From contig CM043870.1 in assembly GCA_023846275.1 (NCBI GenBank), positions 1,611,527 to 1,675,526 on the forward strand: a DNA stretch of 64,000 bases, read 5' to 3'. A program made the translations under genes and the position numbers. Below the pieces are notes generated by a model. That model was not told the DNA's origin, made no database searches, and worked only from the letters and a program-made list of their open reading frames with translations. Shown here piece by piece: positions 63,401 through 64,000 of the stretch (position 1 is its first letter; each line of letters starts with the position of its first letter). The stretch comes from Vanilla planifolia (taxonomy: Eukaryota > Streptophyta > Magnoliopsida > Asparagales > Orchidaceae).

Positions 63401-64000
63401 GAAGTGGATTAAGCACTAGCATTTGGTGCTAATATTGACTATAACTGATATCAGGTAAAACATTAACAAAATAGCTCAATAATTGTCTTGAATCTTATAA
63501 CAAATTATTGGAGTGCTATGCCAAAAGTGTGTGCAAAGGGTTATCCTTTTGGCATCAAATTTTTTTTTTTTGGGTGATCTGCAAATTCCTCATTGATTTG
63601 GTTAAGAATGGACATGAGAACTAGTAAAGTTGACATTGATTTGAGGAACACTTTGCCAACTCAACCTTACAAATGCACAATTTTCATTAATTCACACCGT
63701 CATATTATGGAGTGATGGCTCAACGTTGATTGATAAATATAATTTTAAACATTAGAATGTTATCTTATTTTTGTTATTTTGTTTTTTTCTACTTGATGTT
63801 TTGTTATTACTTTGTAGTTATTTTTGAATGGATTGGAGTGATATAATTTGATAGGTTTTGATTAGTGTTATTGGATCGTTTGATGATTTGTTTAACAATA
63901 TGATAACCTTTTCCATATGGTGGTAATATAAGGTTTCAATATGATTATATTGGTTTGACCATTCAATCCTTCAATTAAATCATCCAATTATGAAAATATG

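Larger units (their letters stand above)
56884..64000 (+). other. Gamma-tubulin intron 1 (at least 7.1 kb, runs off the window)
   Basis: The intron contains a Copia remnant (57.5-58.4 kb), a perfect 44-bp tandem repeat and a decayed copy of the gene's own first exon (59.94-60.4 kb or beyond). From 60850 to the end I recognise nothing except a small hairpin, CACCTAA-TTGCCCG-TTAGGTG, near 62310-62330. An alternative is that the locus is a truncated gene lacking later exons. Confidence 0.7.

Noticed and set aside
1-64000. A gene cluster, defence system or viral insertion
   Set aside because: The genes are scattered housekeeping genes with unrelated roles, and all retroelement domains found are LINE, Copia, gypsy or Harbinger; no viral coat, movement or replication gene was recognised.

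Overview
The window is nuclear DNA of a flowering plant. The background is AT-rich, the genes are split by introns with ordinary GT..AG borders, and the recognisable proteins are the plant forms of eukaryotic housekeeping proteins. Introns are very long and filled with decayed transposons, as in large-intron plant genomes such as orchids. One GC-rich single-exon gene in an AT-rich setting hints at a monocot, but I cannot name the species.

Layout: (1) 1-14.3 kb, + strand: the 3' part of SRP72 (72-kDa subunit of the signal recognition particle). Four exons are visible, and an 11.9-kb intron holds a decayed LINE (about 2.25-7.85 kb). (2) 14.3-36.3 kb: mostly AT-rich intergenic DNA. It holds microsatellites, a 254-bp tandem duplication, a possible small-protein gene (23.5 kb), a 0.55-kb tandem duplication (26.8-27.9 kb), a G-poor decayed simple repeat of 1.35 kb and a GC-rich 1.4-kb insert that may be a solo LTR. 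(3) 36.3-48.3 kb, - strand: the complete four-exon gene for RPB8, a subunit shared by nuclear RNA polymerases. Intron 2 contains a Ty3/gypsy-type LTR followed by a decayed primer-binding site. Intron 3 is almost entirely a 4.5-kb structure with 0.65-kb inverted arms around a broken Copia element. (4) 48.5-53.9 kb: very AT-rich DNA with a dead PIF/Harbinger transposase on the - strand. (5) 53.98-54.38 kb, + strand: a compact GC-rich gene for a uL18-like (ribosomal L18/L5e fold) protein. (6) 56.2-64 kb, + strand: the 5' end of a gamma-tubulin gene. Only coding exon 1 lies in the window; its first intron exceeds 7.1 kb and contains a Copia remnant and a decayed second copy of exon 1 with its flanks.

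The genes are unrelated housekeeping functions (protein targeting, transcription, translation-type RNA binding, microtubule nucleation) and do not form a pathway. I found no gene cluster or convincing new biological system. The most unusual structures are the inverted-repeat intron of RPB8 and the duplicated first exon inside the gamma-tubulin intron. All statements come from reading the sequence; no database search was run.
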